Positions 43,014 to 56,389 of a DNA stretch of 64,000 bases are shown here, piece after piece. How positions within the stretch are numbered: the first letter of the stretch is position 1; the number at the start of each line of letters is the position of its first letter. The notes under the pieces are model-generated. The model was not told where the DNA came from. It was given only the letters and a program-made list of their open reading frames with translations, and did no database searches. Made by a program: the position numbers and the translations under genes. Source of the stretch: Campylorhamphus procurvoides (lineage: Eukaryota > Chordata > Aves > Passeriformes > Dendrocolaptidae); assembly GCA_013396655.1 (NCBI GenBank), contig WBMV01001019.1:238185-302184 (forward strand), read 5' to 3'.

Positions 43014-46000
43014 CTTTGCTGTCTGGATATTTAACCATATCTCTGTCTTCTGATCTCATGAAGCATCATGAGAATTAGTTACAGTTGGTTAAAATCAGCA
43101 GAATTCAAAATATTGGGAGATAAAGGAGAGACAAATAGGCAGACAGTCACACATCAAATCACCTGCGAAACTCGGAAAGCTTGAAAACAGGCATGCACCA
43201 AGAAAATTTTATAGTAGCGCAATGAATGTTTCCATTGTGGAAACTCAAGTGGTGGGAAATGCACTTCATTCTTGGCTCTCTCTCTGGTTCCCACAAAGCT
43301 AGATCCAATTCTAGGTCCAGGTCTTGTACCCATGCAAGCAGGTTTTCTGGTTTTTGAAAAGAGTTGTAAAAATTCAAACTGATTCAAACCATGACTTGTT
43401 CTACTGGAAGAGCTTCTGGCCATGAAGTATACAGTCTCTGAAGCTAGGTGTTATTCAAACACTCCAAGCAAAATGTCATGAGGAAAATTTTTTTCTTAAC
43501 CCTTGGAAGATTTCTGCTAAATTCTCTATCAGTCCACCTGTGCAGATAATTGAGGGATGAAAACTGCTTGAGGAAAAAGGCAAAATTTCAGGAAGAAAAT
43601 GTGGGAAATCTAAAGGATAGATGTTATTGCTATTCTCTGCCATAAATAGAAATGTTAAGAGGACTATGTGCTTAAAGCTGACATACATGAATATTTTTTG
43701 TGGGAACAGTATAATTTAGAAACTTTCCCACCACGTGCTCCCCATTTTCAGCTCATAACACACATGCCTGTTATTCAGGTTCTCCTCACAGACATAAGAT
43801 TAGATCTCTTATGCAGACAAGGAGCTTTGGCCCAATTTCATTTGCTTGTTCTGAGTTCTTCAGGATGGTGCAGTTCCATGTCACTTTTTACAAGAGAGTA
43901 GGGGTCCAGCCTACATGAGTGCACATTCCCTTGTTCCCTCTATTTATCTTAATTTTGACAGCGTGGGTTATGACCTGTTTAGTCACAATGCATAGTTATA
44001 CCACCCTAGTCATCCATATTAGTATGTTCTTTTCTGATATAAGTTGTGTCTGATTCTAGTCTGACACAGAGAATAGCTTTCAGTCACAAATAAAGAAAAA
44101 AACAGTAAAGGAATAAGAGTAGTTTGTAGTTGTATAGTAATATGCTATTCTTAATTCTCAACACATGAAAACCACATTTACAAACAATATGTAAAAATGG
44201 TAAAATGAATTATGCTATGCTTAGGTTTCTGGATTATATTTCAGGGTACGCAGTACTATTTGATATACATTTGCAATGAGAAGAATAGAAGAAAAGAAAA
44301 GAAAGGTTTGAGAAAAAAAGCAGCAAGTGGGGAAAAAAACACATAGTAAAAAAAAAAAGTACAGGTGTAATTCAGAGAAGTTACTGACCAAGTGATAATC
44401 TTCTTCATATCCTCCTAAAAATAGCCCCTAAAAAGAGTTTGATAAGAACAAGAATTTAAAGAATAATGATGCATTAATTCAAAGGATTGGGTCAAAATAA
44501 GAAAGTTTTATGCTTAGCAATGTACATACACAACCCAAAAGAATTTTCACAATAAACAGACAAAAAAATGTTGGATGCAACTGATACAAGTGGGATTTAA
44601 AACATGATGGAATCTAGTTGCAATTTTGCAAAAGTTGGATAAAAGCATTATGCTATTCACAGTAAAAGAACCTTTACAATGTATTTGCTGCTGTCTTCAT
44701 AAATCACAAGGCTAATATCCAAATAGCCTTCTTGGGCCTCAGAAACCAACATACTTTAAGACTGATGACCCACCTAATCTTGGGTGGACCTCTGACCCAG
44801 TTTCTTAAATGCAGTATTCTTTATTTACTATTTATGATCATCTAAGATATCTAATGTTATTTCTGCTCCTGAGCTGAAATCCCTTACTGTGATATTATTA
44901 ACAGGCCAATATAGGGTATTAATATATACTCCAAAACAGAAACAAATAAGCATTACCAAGTTCTGTCTCCTGCTATTATTAAAATTGTCACAAAAATACT
45001 TTATGTAGACTAATCAAGATTTATCTTAAAATATGTATGTGTTTATAAGTTTAACTACCCAGTTCTGCTACAGAGTGACTGTTTCTAACTTCTTAGGCAC
45101 AAAACTTCTCTATAGTTTGTAGCCATATTGGTTCATTGTCAGCTTATATGCTCATTGCTCCTTTGTAGATAACATCCTTTGTTGTACATGACTCTTTTCT
45201 TTTCCCAGTCTTTATCTCCATCCCTTAACATGTTTATGTATAACAGTTATAACTCTTCCTTTTGCTAGACTACACATATCAAGCTTATCTTGCCTTCTGT
45301 TATGCTATGGGTCCAACATTTCCCTGATCATGACTGTATATATTTTAATGTCAATATGTTCTCTCTTGAACAGGACCATCCTGAAATATACACAGAGTTC
45401 AAGGAGGAGTCCTATCTGTAGTCTTATATTTGCCTTTTATTGAAGAAATGGGTGGGGAGGAAACTTCTCAAGATACACTGCAGGGAAACTTTTGCATGTG
45501 CATATCATGCTTGCAAGTTATTAATGTGATCAACTATTGCACTCATATATTTCTTTTCCTCTATTACTACTAAATGGTGAATTAAAAGTTTGTGGAAATT
45601 CTTCATATTATTGCTCTGAAAGCAGTAGTTCATTTTCTGTAGTACTATTTCTTTCTATTTCCATTGCTTCCAGTCTCAAGGTATTTTAGTTCTTCCTGTA
45701 TGCCAGTTTAATCCTTCATCATGTTGACAGCACCTCATACCATCAACATATTTTCTCATTTTAGCATATTTTGATTCATAATAAAAGACTTCAATAAAAT
45801 CTGTGGTTAAAGAAATTCTCTCCATCTTCAAAGGTTCTTCTTTTTTATTCTCTGTATCTACTGTGGTGAATCAGTTCATCTTAAGGCTTCTCAAAGATTT
45901 AGTTCTTCTTGGTGTCAGCATAAAGCTCTCGTGCCTTTCCTTTCATTCTGCCATATGTTTTCCTTTAAATAAGTAATTTTATCTTGCCAGTCCTTTAGGA

Positions 46001-46978
46001 AGCCTTCTTTAACTTCAGAGCTCAAAATTGTCTCACCTGTATTAGGTCAGTGACCTGATAATATTTTCAAGGGTGCCATATTTCTCTCCACAATTTCTAT
46101 ATAAATTTAGTAAAAGAGTCTGCCTCTAGCCCTGATGGTTGTGAAGAAAAAAAAAAATTACTGAATGCTGAAGCATCTGTCTGACTCTGAAATCTTGAAA
46201 TTAAATCTTTAGGACCTTAAGATACTGTCTCCTTTTAGTATAGTACATGCTAGATAAGTCTTTTGTTAGGATGATTAAAATGCCAACATTGTTACAGTGA
46301 TAAAATTACCTCTGTTGAATGTGGGGAGAAGAAAGAGCATAGATTGTGTTGTGAAGGACTCATATTCTGTGTGGTGATCAGCCTGGTGTCACTTGTGTAT
46401 GATGTTCAGAAGAATGTCAGCATCTGTTCCATCTCCTGATCCCTAGGAAAAAGCTAGAGGAAGGAAAAGCCACAGGGAATACTTTTCAGAGTTCACTGGT
46501 GTGTATTTGCCTACACAAATTTTCCCCAGATCAGCATTTTATGTGGTATTCAGACCCAGAATAGTCATTACTGAATCAGTTTTATCACTTTTCTTTACAG
46601 TGAGATTGGAAATAATCTCCTTTGAAAAATTCATGAGGCTCTGAGCCCATCTGTGTGTGGCACCCATATCCTGAACCATACTTGTTCAGTAGGAGCAAGC
46701 CACAGGAGCCTAGTAAAGCGCATACCATCATTTTTCAATATCAGTAACTGGTGACATCTCAAATAGCTAGAATTTAGTTTGTGGACAAAACTTGGGATGA
46801 TATCACTGCTTTCATCAAGTCATCTCAAGCTAAAGCCATCATGAACATATGGCCTTTAGAACAGCTTTGGCTTTCTCTCTCGTGTTAACAATAGGAATCA
46901 GAACTACCTTTCCTATAGGAGAGAGAGATACATCATTCTTGGAGGAGAAAAAAGCCATTGCTTTTTGCTCTTCCTTGG
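43014..46978. other. Non-coding stretch, nothing firmly recognised
   Basis: No gene was recognised. Around 43154-43423 the minus strand has overlapping 89- and 72-codon frames in two registers, in a G+C-balanced patch. I do not recognise any domain, and it may be an old repeat or unique sequence. A purine tract lies near 44279-44310. The remainder is ordinary AT-rich DNA. Confidence 0.5.
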
Positions 46979-47131
46979 GATTTTTTTGTTGACTTTGGGT
47001 TTTGTTGTTGTTTATGTTTAGGTTTATTTTTTATTTTGTTTGTGGGAGGCAGTTGTTTGTTTTGGGCTTTTGGGGTTTTTTTTTTGGTTTTGTTTTGGGG
47101 GTTTTTTTGGTTGATGTTTGGGTGGTTTTTA
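46979..47131 (+). repeat. G/T-only low-complexity tract
   Basis: About 150 bp that is nearly all G and T (GTTTT, GTTG and GGGTTTT words) with G-runs of three to five separated by long T loops. It is the strand-mirror of the A/C tracts at 9961 and 32160. Loops between G-runs are mostly too long for a canonical G-quadruplex. The Phe/Leu/Gly/Trp-rich 65-codon frame and its Lys/Asn/Gln/Pro partner on the other strand are artefacts. Confidence 0.85.
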
Positions 47132-50100
47132 AATGGAAAAAGCAAAAAGATATAAGGCAAAGTATTCACATACTTACCTAACTGATTGAGTCGTTTTACA
47201 TCAACATTTCATTGTGGATGAAGAATCAAGCTTAAGAAATTGTGAATCTAGTTAAATTTGACATCAGCTGATAAAATTTCACTTAGTTGTGAATGTATGC
47301 TTTTTCTATTTTGCAAATGAATCCTGGCTGCAGAGAGCACAGTGGACCAAACTGAGATTATGACAACATGAGTACAAAACACAGAATTCTTAATTTCTGT
47401 ACCACATATATTTTCAATCGAGCAACGTGCATTTTCCAGCAATTGAGCTTTGATACACACAGTTTTCTACAGGTAAATTAAATTGAAATTTTCTTGTTTA
47501 TAATGAAACTATTTTATAAAGATGCAAAATTTTATAGTAAGCCACTTCCAGCCCAATAATTCCTTTCTCTCTAAAGATGCCTTTTTTAGCGCACTTAACA
47601 CCTACTTAAGTAATGTTCCCTAGCTTGGCAAAAGGCTAATATCAAGAATATTTTGCATGAGATTTCTTATGATAATGAGATCTGAAAGTGATTAATTTAG
47701 AGACATACATAAACACTTCCAGTCTATCGTGAGCTATCATATTACTGTATAGAGATTAAGGAAATTATATTGAATTTACATTACAAGTGCAATCATGCAT
47801 ACCACAGCTTTTCCCTGTTGTTTTTCTGAGGTGTGAGAGAAGAGATACTACTTTTTTCTTACCGATACCTGGCTAGATATTTCTCTTTATTCCTGCTAAC
47901 TCTTTTGTTACAGTATTTTAAACCAAATTGAAACATCTGAACTGGAATAATTCCACTTCCTCTTCAAGTCTGACTTCCACATTAATACAAAAAGAAAATA
48001 TATATGTGCCCTATTTCAGATGTTATATTTTTATTGCATATTCTGAGACTTTGTACACAGTCAGCAATGATGCATAAAGTCTTGTACAGTCTAATGAATC
48101 ATAAAAAATACTGTTGAAACACGGAATCTTGTGTACTTTTTACATCTCAGTATTATTATTCATAATAATAATAAAACATACGAGGGGAGCACCTCAGCTA
48201 GGGAATTAAGTTATTCTTTAGTTCCATCTTAGCTAGTCTTATATGTTCTAATTATCTAAGGCTCACCTACACTAGCAACGAATCCAGCACTATGGGTGTA
48301 AACCTGTTGAACAAAAGAATCAGTGTTGATTGTTTTGCTGATGCTGATGCTGCATCCTACAGGTATTTTGGAGTCATTTCTTTAGATAAGCTCTGTCACT
48401 ACTTAATATTAGTGTTTGCAGCTCATGAGTTACACTCAGATTAGACCTTTTGGTTTAATTTTACCTAAAATCTAGCCCATGTGTTTTGACACATATGCCA
48501 AAGCGTGGTGATTTAATTTTGCTACCTTCTATGAGATTATGAGATTTTATGCAGTTGTATTTACTGCTGTAATCGCTGAGCAGTGGCCAGGGTTCCAGAA
48601 GCATGCTTTAGAAACCTTAAGTAACAAACTATTACATCATATTGAAGAGGAGTCCTCAAACAAGTCATAATCTTTCCTATTAAAAAAAAATAATAGACAA
48701 ATTCAGTTTGTCTAGATTTAACTTCTAATGACTGTGACTACTTACACATTTTTCGCGGAAGTTAAGGAATTGAAACCCATTCTTACATGCGTGTCCCAAA
48801 GTTACCTCCCAGCTACATCTTTGAAACATCACAATAGATTGAGATTTTACTGCTCCCTTCATTTAAAGCATTATACACAGGTCTTGAGTCGTTCTCCTTC
48901 AGGTATACAGGCTGTGCCTTCCAAATCAACTATATTTTCTAATATTCCTCTTTCTCTATGCAACTGTTGAAAGTAAAAAGTTAATGGTTGCCAACATACC
49001 AATGGCTAGTCTCAACATCTAAAAGGCAATATTAGATTGACAAAAACTCAATTTAAAGACTTTAATTAAGTATTTATAAAACACATTACTGTCAGGAAAA
49101 CAAAGGTAGCTCCCCCTTATTTCAACAGTAAAGTCAGATTTTTTGTCAGGTCACAGGCAAAGGGATTTACACAGAGCTATCCAAGTACTGGTTTCTGGTC
49201 TGAATGGTGTACTAGTAAGTTTTGGAAGAATCTAGAAAGAAGCTTGGTTACAGATCATTAAGAAATCACAGGGGCCTTTTGGCTTTACATCTACAAATTG
49301 CAGAAGTGCATACAATCAACTGTGAAAGACATTCCATTTCTCTGATATAAATGAAATAGCAAGAAGGAAAAAAATACAACTTCTTCCTTTCCCACAAAAA
49401 CTATAAGGCTTGATGCCAAAAGGCTGTAAGGATTTTATTGCTTAAATAATAACTGGCTGCAGGCATCTGGACTCTACAACATGTTTATTCTGATGCAAAG
49501 CCAACAACCTTTTTTTTTTCCTGAAAACTAGGAGAAACTCATCCTTCTCCTAATGAAGCAGTTAACTGTCCTCTGCCTAGAATAGTCATAAAATGCTAAT
49601 TTACACAAGGTCATGAGAAAGCAGTAGAGCAGAGCCCTGTGGGCTTCCGTGTCATACCAATAAGGACAATCCAGTCTTTTCCCTAAACCAAGAAGCCTCC
49701 TCCCTTTGTGTCACTGAACTTGATTTGTTCCAACACAGGCATGAGGTTTCCGGGTTTCTTCCTGACTGCAGCTTTGTTAATGTGTTTGCAGTGTCAAGAA
49801 AATGTTTGCATTTTCATCCTTAATATCAAAGTATGAGGTTTAAAAGCAATTTTTAAAACTCCAGGGTAAAACCAAATACTTCATAAAGAATGATGCCAAC
49901 CAAGTACTTACCACTGATATCTTGTGAAGGATGTCTGCTCATATTTTAAACAGTCACAGAAAACCTGTTACATATATCAATTCATTTCAGCTTCACAACA
50001 AGAGGGACCTGAGTTTACAGATAAAATTTAGCACTGTGCACTTACTTATTTTCTTTCAATACAAATCCCATAGTAGAAAAATCTGATCCAGGAGAAAACA

Positions 50101-50649
50101 GGCACAGAGAGACTTTATTACTGATTAGTTGTTGGATTTGTTTTCTGGGTTTTTCTTTTTTTTTTTTTTTTTAAGTAAAATTCTACATAAACAAGACTGG
50201 CCATATTCAAGGTTAAGCACATACCCCTTCAAGTCAGTTTATGTTTCACTGTTTCTGCCTATAGATGCCAGTCACAATGAACCTCTATCCTCTGCTTGCG
50301 CAGGGAACATCTTTCAGCACAAGGTGCTCATCAAAGTGAGTGACCTGGAGATCTTTACACAAGTGATTCAGCTGATTGAAAATTAAAGCCACTGTAAGTG
50401 GTGCAGCCACTGATCATACTGTTATTTCTGAAACAGCTGAGCTGAAACAGTATTTTCCCTGTCCTAACATGCTGATGCTGTGAAGAATCAGGCCTTTGAA
50501 GTCATAGCTTAAACATTTACACTATCCTGCCCTGTTATCTACATATCTATCCATTTGCATCCTAGGTTACAGCAACAGGGCTACAAGCGAGTAGGCCAAG
50601 GCAAGTTATTTTTCCTATTCACTCAGCAAACATTGCATGGTCTAAAATA
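47132..50649. other. Non-coding AT-rich stretch with small hairpin
   Basis: No gene was recognised. At 48151-48173 TATTATTATT is followed by a three-base loop and its exact complement AATAATAATA, a 10-bp AT hairpin that is probably a microsatellite by-product. A T-run of about 17 lies near 50157-50173. Confidence 0.5.
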
Positions 50650-51092
50650 TTGAGTACAGTTTTGGGTTCAGAAAATAAGTGTGTTGATCAGTTGAAGTTG
50701 GTACGTCATGGGAACCACCAAGATGATCAGAGGCTGGAGCACTCCCCCTTAAAGGAGAGCCTGGGACAACAGGATTTGTTCAGTCTAGGGAAGAGACGGC
50801 TTTGAGGGGACTCAATGCTAACTTTAGCTCCATCACTTAAGAGCCAGACTTTCCTCAGTGGTGCATGCTGGGAGGATGAGAGCCAAAGGCATAAGTTGAA
50901 ACAGGAGAGGTTCAGTGAAGCAGAGATTGTGCAATCCTAGTCCTTGAGCATTTCAAGGTTTATAAGACCGGGTAAAGCACTGAGTAGCCCAGCCCAACCT
51001 CATAGCTGACTTTGATTTGAGCAAAAAGGTGGGACAAGAGCCCTCCTGTGAGGTACCTTTCTACCTGCATTATCCTGTGAACCTATGATTGT
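50650..51092 (+). mobile_element. Old, diverged CR1 LINE fragment
   Basis: An old CR1 copy of about 440 bp. Recognisable pieces in order are gagtacagttttgggttcag, a gaggctggagcactcccc block, ggagagcctgggacaacagg, tgttcagtctagggaagaga (the pol segment that encodes LFSLEKR in younger copies), gttgaaacaggagaggttca, and a tail ending cctatgattgtg. The gaggttgtggagtctcc block has been lost and there are several internal deletions. It is the most ancient CR1 here apart from the uncertain scrap at 60661. Confidence 0.78.
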
Positions 51093-54000
51093 GTGTTGTG
51101 ATTCAGATTTAGGTTTTCACAGCTTTATCTTAATACCTCTTACCTGTAGAAAAATGGAAAAAAATACCCATAAAGATAGTCTAATCTATAATGGTCACAG
51201 CTACATTGTTGACAGAGGATTTCCCCATCAGACTAAATTTGGTTTCTGAAAAAAATATCAACTGCTAAAGATGTAAGATGCTATATTCTATTTAATATTC
51301 AGATTTAATTCTGATTTTGACCAACTTTTCTATCACCAAATATAACTGAATTCCTGGTTTATATGTTAAAATTTGCATACAGAACTAAAACATCATCACA
51401 GATGGTGAATATGTTTTTGTGACCATTTGTAATGTGATAGTTTGTGGGTCATTCCACAATAAATGGGCATCTGGAATGGCCATTAAGGTTTGTCAAAATT
51501 ATTACACGTCTTCAAATGATGGTGAGAATGGGTGGGTTAAAACTTAACCTCAGTAATAAGATCCATCCATAATTGGCAGAGACTGTAAAAATACCCCAGC
51601 TGTGCCAAACCAAGAGTAAGAAACCTCTACAGTGCCAAGAGAAAAGCTTTCTGAGGATCTTCTCTCAGACAAGGAAGTCCTGAATCAGGCAGGATGTGAA
51701 GGAAACTGAGTAGCTGCAGCAAAATAATCTCTCCATAAGTGAAAACTGGATAAGAGATATGACAAAGATAGGAATACATAGTCAGTTTTCATCATGGATA
51801 GAAGTTATTTGTGGAGTTCAAAAGGGTCAGTAAAGGGACTATGTTGATAAATCTGTTCAGGTTTGACATGGAGCAGAGGTAAGCCCTGACGTGACTCATG
51901 GTTTGCTGATGCCTGCTGTCTCATGGCAAGCAGGGGGCACTAGTCCTGTTTCCCCTCCTAGCAACTGACGGAAGACAGAATTCTATCCCCAGTCTTATGG
52001 TCTTGTCCAGTAAGACCTTTAGGATACATCATGAAAAAGTACAAACAGTAGGAGATAAAAACAACCTTAAAGTCTTGCAGACCCAGACCAGAAGACAATA
52101 ATATGGAAAAGATTGTCAGGTGTGTATGCTTCTGCACATTAATATTTTAATGCATGCTTCTTTGCAGTATTGGCAACCTTTCTAATTCAGCTATGCATAA
52201 TGGTTTCTGCTGGTAGTACATGCAAAATAATAGACTCCAAGAACACACAAACCTTTTTAAACAGCTCATTAGAAACAACAACAAAAAAAGTTCTCAGAGA
52301 ACGAGAACTATAAGTCAAACCCTATCAAGCTAATAGATAGAGATTGTAGAGGATAACTGCTTTTTGTGAAGACTGAAGAGGTGTCTCCATTGTCTGATAT
52401 GCTGGGACAGCAAAGAGAGAAATAACTTGAGATGGTAGCAGTAGCAAATGAGGTTGCAAGTAGTGTGCTAAGGAATGAGCAAATTGGTTGAGGCGCAATA
52501 AAAGAATTTCTGTCATCATTCTTATGCCATTTCCTTGGATGTCTTAAGTGAAGCCATCCAAACCTCCCCTAGAGCAATACTGTGCCCTCACAGTACTGGG
52601 TTTCAGTGCTTTCCAACACAGTGAGGTCAGTAAGAAGGTGTGAATATTTTCAGACTCTGAGCACAGCTATGCCAGGAGAACTCTTAGTGCAAGACTGACC
52701 CCAGAGATTTCATCAGCAATGAACATTTTGGTTTGTTTTGGTTTTTTTTTGTCTCAGTAACCACTCAAGGTTGATTATTCCATTTCCACAAATGTGGGGG
52801 AAAAAAGGTCACCAGCTTATTACATACTATTAATGTTAAATAACAACAATGAAAAAGCCACACCTCATTTGTTAATATGATATCTTTTGTGCACTTGTCA
52901 CAATAATGGGAAACTGAAGGGCTTAATCTTTGATATTACATATTTACAAACCTCACAGATCAAACTCAAATGGTATTTCAACTGTACTTTACCTAGAGCT
53001 AGAAATGTCTAGGCAGATAGCCCAGAGCATATTTAGAGTTGCCCTGCAGTCAGTGAGACACATGAAGTGAGTATACAATGTCAAAATACTGTAAAAATAA
53101 GTCAGCTAGGATATAATTGTCTTGGATCATAGGTCTAGTGGGCTAAGACACCTAAGCCATTGGTAAATTACACAGACACTTTTACTTGATTCCCTGTTTT
53201 TTTTTTCAGTTCTGAAGTGATAATTCTGGTGAAGACGATCAAGACTGTTGAGGAGATTTTATTTAATACAGATGGACATGTTAATGCAGAGTGATCTACC
53301 CATCCCTCCAATTAGCCTACTAGGTGCAGCTTGATATAAAGCAGAGACTGGAGCCCTGAGGACATGAAGCAAGACAGGGAGAGCAACATAGCTCAGCATG
53401 TTTTCAGGAAATCCAATTATTTGTCTGAAGCTTTGAATTCAAAAGTGGATTCAGAAAGTCCTAAAGCAATTATGATTTGCACTGAAAGAGACTGGCTAAA
53501 GCCAGCAGCTAAACGCTTGTATTGTTTTTGGCTTGTGTGCTAAGTAAGGCCCTTTAGCACAATCACTTCAGCATGTAACTGAAATGAGTTTAGTTTTCAA
53601 TAGGATTTTTCTTTCAAATAAGTTGATAAGAAACACACCAGTTTTCTTATTTTTAGTACAGACAGAAGGGCTCAGAAACAATCCTGGATTTCAAAATAAT
53701 CACTTGAAAACTCTTAGGAGCTTTAAAGACAGTGTTGTGTTAAGTATCTTGCACAAGATGAACATTTGCCTGGGTGTGTATCCTCCAGTTAATCTCCTAA
53801 CTGCGCTGTGGAAATATACCAACAAGATATGTAAATACTTCATGCGTGATAGTTACTTTGGTGAAAAAAAAAAAAAGTAATGATATTCTATGCATATTTT
53901 AATGCTTTTATCACCACCAAGGAAAAATGTGCCAATTAATTTGGATACTTAAAGATCCATACTTATGTACGATATATGCATAGCTTACATATATTACAAC

Positions 54001-55931
54001 ATTAAACTGCTTTAGTAATGGTACCAAGAGATACCTGAAATAATTCTAAAGGAACAGAGACATGGACAAATTATCTTCTGAGATTCTATACATTTATCTC
54101 GGGAATAGATGCTGACCTCGAACATATTTATGTAAAATCACTGTTCTCATATTTTATGTGTGCATGAATTTATGTCTTCCCTTCACATTTTGGTGATGAA
54201 CACGACATAATTGGTTTTCAGAAGCCACCAAATATGGCAAAAGAAGAGCTACAAGGCATCAGTAACACTAGGAACTTTGTATTTTACCTATATATATTTA
54301 ATGCAGATACTGTTTAATAGTTTTAGGCTAACTTGTTTCAATTTCAGAATCGCTTTATAGTGGAAGAACAATGCGCATTTTTAGTCATGTTCTCTAATTT
54401 TAAATCATTTATGTTACTCTTCTTGAAGATAAAAATCTGTTCTGTAAGAAACACCCTCCTGAGCTGTAGCTGCTAGATATAAAGTTTTCTTTTTTAAATT
54501 GCAGTCAAAATACCTCACAAGCAAAGTTGGCCCAAAGCTGAATTCCAAGTTCACTGGAAGTTTCTTTTTAATTTAGTTTTGATCTGACCTGTGGTGACTG
54601 TTTCCAATGTCCGTAGCCCAGGCAGACTCTGCAGGAATCCAGGCAGGGTTCTCTTTGAACTCTGTCTTAAGTTTGCTAAAACCTCATTGAACCCAAGATG
54701 TTTTAAATGAAAGACTTCAGTCTGTATGAAGTAGCATTTTTTGACAAAATTTTGTTTCCTTTGATAATTTCTGAACACTTCTATTTACAACATGCTTTGA
54801 TTGAAGACAGACTGTTATGATGAAATGACAGACATTTCCTAATTATTCCCTTCCAAAGTCTTTTGGATGCCAGCTTCATCATAATTCATAAATGTGTCAG
54901 TCTACTTCTCTTTGACTCTGTGTTTTCAGTCACTTAATAAGAACCAATGTCTAATTGAGTAATCAGCTCAACATATTTTAATAAACTTCTAAAACAAACT
55001 CACAGGATAACCTGGTGACTAATTTCCAGGATTAGTTATCAGAAAAACTGAATTCTTGCTTGCTATTAGTACATGGGGTTTGGCCTACCACAAAAAACCT
55101 CTAAGAATGTCAATATAAGCTTCTGTGATGCATCCTCGAGCTGCTTTTGGCATTACATGTCCAGTCCCAAGCAATAATCATCCTTTTCTACCATTCCAAC
55201 AATTCCCTTGTCTTCTCTGATTATTACTTAGGCCTGTTGTTCATTGATATGAGGTTTGGGTTTTGCCAACATTGAATATTTGACACATAACCACCCCAAT
55301 GTGCCAGGATAGTTACCCAGCCCTATCCCAAGTTGTTTTGAGCGTTACTGTGGAAAAAAACAATGCTGTTAATCCTCTCTCTTGTATGTGAGTAGCTAAT
55401 AACCAATGTAACAGAAACTGTGTTGGAAAGTGCTCCAGGCACACCACCCCTCTGATTTAGCATCTCTGGGCAGCTGACCAGACTGGCTGAAGGATGGGAT
55501 GATCCTGCTGTTAGTTAATTGTGCATATGTAAAAGTTAGAATCAGACTGTCAAGCTGCATAACTGCAATTAGGAAGCCAGTCTCCATATTCAGCAGTATT
55601 CATGTGGGGTTTCTGAATTAGTAAACACTCTTGCAAGCTAGTTTACTTTCTGAAGGGTTTGCAGGAGGAAAAAAGCTGGTGTCACAAGTATGGCCAATTT
55701 TTTTCCTATATCATCCTCAGTTAAAGAAACAACTCTTGCATTTTTTAAAGAAATAGTAAGGAAAAAAACACAGATTACAAAAACAATAATAAACACAAGG
55801 ATAATAAGTATACAGTATACATAACATGGAATGCATTATGTTAGCTTAGCTTGTATCAAATGTGAATTTTGTTCATAGAATACAATATATCTTATTATGC
55901 TTCTGTCATTTAAAATTTTGCATACATTCAT

Positions 55932-55950
55932 ACACACACACACATATATA
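55932..55950 (+). repeat. Short (CA)n-(TA)n microsatellite
   Basis: ACACACACACACA followed by TATATA. It is too short to be highly unstable but is a typical vertebrate microsatellite. Confidence 0.85.
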
Positions 55951-56337
55951 CAAAGAAAACTTTTTTTAAGCAATTTCAAAAAACTTAAATATTCAAAAAT
56001 ATCGCTACAAATATCTACACATCACAAAGGTGCTTTATGGTTGCTTTAAAAGTTAAATGTTCCTAGCCCTTTAGAAGAGTAAAGTATTGATTGTCAGACT
56101 GTGACATCAGAGAAGCAGAAAGATCACTGCTGTGGAACTTTCTCTTCCCCATCTGGGACTATAAGTAAAGCTTGTTTTGGATAAGCATGTGATCAATGTC
56201 CCTATTTTGATGGCATTTTTCTGTGTTACATCTTAATAATATTTGAGATAATGTGATTACTGGTCTGTCTTTCTAAAAAGAAAATGCAAACAGTGAGTAT
56301 AGTGCAGAAATCTGTACCAGTTGTTGCTTAATTCCTT

Positions 56338-56389
56338 GGTGGAATTTAATACAGAGGTGACCTGGTGGAATTTGTGACAGAGATGACCT
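56338..56389 (+). repeat. 26-bp tandem duplication, two copies
   Basis: Two abutting 26-bp copies (56338-56363 and 56364-56389), each starting ggtggaattt and ending tgacct, with four mismatches between them. It is a simple local duplication of some age. Confidence 0.85.

Noticed and set aside
43154..43423. Overlapping 89- and 72-codon minus-strand frames as a pseudogene
   Set aside because: Neither frame resembles any family I can name, and no conserved residues stand out.
47040..47115. G-quadruplex in the G/T tract
   Set aside because: There are four G-runs, but one loop is about 20 nt, too long for a canonical fold.
48151..48173. microRNA-type hairpin
   Set aside because: The stem is only 10 bp of pure A/T microsatellite sequence with a 3-base loop.
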